Shown here: piece by piece, positions 32,951-33,615 of the stretch
Layout of the letters: every line of letters starts with the position of its first letter
Position numbering within the stretch: the stretch's first letter is position 1
Assembly: GCA_902533795.1 (NCBI GenBank)
Contig: CACAND010000007.1
Span: 1 to 33,615 of the forward strand
DNA length: 33,615 bases
Reading direction: 5' to 3'
From: an uncultured Candidatus Actinomarina sp.
Lineage (GTDB): Bacteria > Actinomycetota > Acidimicrobiia > Actinomarinales > Actinomarinaceae
The notes under the pieces: model-generated
Seen by the model: the letters and a program-made list of their open reading frames with translations, nothing else
The model's database searches: none
Told to the model about the DNA's origin: nothing
Made by a program: the position numbers and the translations under genes

Positions 32951-33615
32951 ATTAGTATCAATTATTTCGCTATCTCAAGTGAACTGATTATTATTTTGAC
33001 AATTGTAAGTGCTATATCTTTAGATTTGTTACTTCCAAGAAAACTAAAGTACATTGTTGCACTTGTCTCGATACTTGGTTCCTTGATAGCTTTTGTGCCA
33101 ATCATTTTTCAGTATGCAAACTACAGTTCACCAGAAATACTTTTTGAAGGAAGTTATGTAATTGATAAATTTTCCCTGATTTTGAAAGGGCTTTTCATAT
33201 TAGTTACTTATTTAACCTTTTTACTATCTGTTAATTTTGTTGAGAGTGACGAATATTATCAAGGAGAGTATTACTTTCTGTTACTAAGCTCACTGCTTGG
33301 TGCTTTGGTTGTTACCTCCTCTAGAGATTTGTTAACTATGTTTATCGGTATTGAATTAGCATCTACTCCAATGTTTCTTCTATCTGGATGGAAAAAAGGG
33401 GATCAAAAATCAAATGAAGGATCCATAAAGTTTTTTCTATTAGGGGTTCTTTCGGCTTCGTTAATTCTTTACGGATTTTCTTTACTTTATGGTGTTACTG
33501 GAAAATTAGTTTTTTCAGACATTGCAAATACATTAATCCAATCTGATTTAAACCAATCACCTGTTACATTACTTAGTGCAATCTTAATTTTGGCTGGTAT
33601 TGGATTCAAAATATC
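32951..33615 (+). CDS. nuoN: complex I subunit N (cluster 2), 5' part, apparent ATT start
   Basis: The gene runs off the right edge; 221 complete codons are visible. The translation has the NuoN features ISINYFAISSELIIILT, SSRDLLTMFIGIELASTPMFL (pump Glu) and EGSIKFFLLGVLSASLILYG, ending at GIGFKI just as the pump Lys is reached. No ATG, GTG or TTG occurs at the expected place: the first usable one, TTG at 32996, would remove part of TM1. GGAGG at 32940-32944 stands 6 nt before an ATT at 32951, giving MSINYFAISSEL, the normal NuoN N-terminus. I therefore infer initiation at ATT, 2 nt after the nuoM stop. Confidence 0.9.
   Translation, partial: MSINYFAISSELIIILTIVSAISLDLLLPRKLKYIVALVSILGSLIAFVPIIFQYANYSSPEILFEGSYVIDKFSLILKGLFILVTYLTFLLSVNFVESDEYYQGEYYFLLLSSLLGALVVTSSRDLLTMFIGIELASTPMFLLSGWKKGDQKSNEGSIKFFLLGVLSASLILYGFSLLYGVTGKLVFSDIANTLIQSDLNQSPVTLLSAILILAGIGFKI

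Noticed and set aside
1-33615. CRISPR arrays, tRNAs, rRNAs, insertion sequences, prophage
   Set aside because: Intergenic spaces are mostly under 150 nt and show no repeat-spacer pattern, transposase ORF or cloverleaf that I could recognise by eye.

Overview
The window is a low-G+C (about one third by eye), tightly packed bacterial chromosome segment. A heliorhodopsin (known essentially from monoderm lineages), a DtxR/IdeR-type regulator, overlapping genes and many apparently leaderless transcripts suggest a small-genome marine actinobacterium, most like the Candidatus Actinomarina group. That assignment is inference. No tRNA, rRNA, CRISPR array, transposase or phage gene was seen.

Layout. 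Positions 1-11952 carry the end of nuoD and then nuoEFGHIJKLMN, the bulk of a 14-subunit NADH:quinone oxidoreductase (complex I); its nuoABC presumably lie upstream of the window. A 45-codon membrane-peptide ORF overlaps the nuoN stop. From 12113 to about 16156 lies a mixed accessory block: an ABC-2 type exporter pair, an SRPBCC-fold protein, a lipoprotein, a CopD-like membrane protein, a thymidine kinase and a DUF454 membrane protein. From 16198 to 22184 is an iron/heme block: DtxR-family regulator, two possible Cys-Pro micro-ORFs, ferrochelatase, and a ferric-iron ABC transporter (binding lipoprotein, fused permease, ATPase). The regulator and the transporter share the same 18-bp dyad operator candidate (TGTTAA-N6-TTAACA). 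Next come a small coiled-coil gene and a divergent heliorhodopsin, then an alkaline-phosphatase-superfamily gene.

From 24464 to the right edge runs a second complex I cluster in the order nuoABCDHIJKLMN. It lacks nuoEFG, so it encodes the 11-subunit core with no NADH-oxidising module. Its NuoD has Trp where the quinone-site Tyr normally lies, and its NuoH quinone loop is altered, so it is a diverged paralogue and not a recent copy.

How it fits together. Complex I needs many Fe-S clusters, and the block between the two clusters imports iron, makes heme and senses metal. The heliorhodopsin adds a light-responsive membrane protein. Functional coupling of these parts is inference from position only. 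Transcription units tend to start with a TANNNT -10 box 6-7 nt before the start codon (leaderless), whereas internal operon genes have Shine-Dalgarno sequences or stop/start overlaps.
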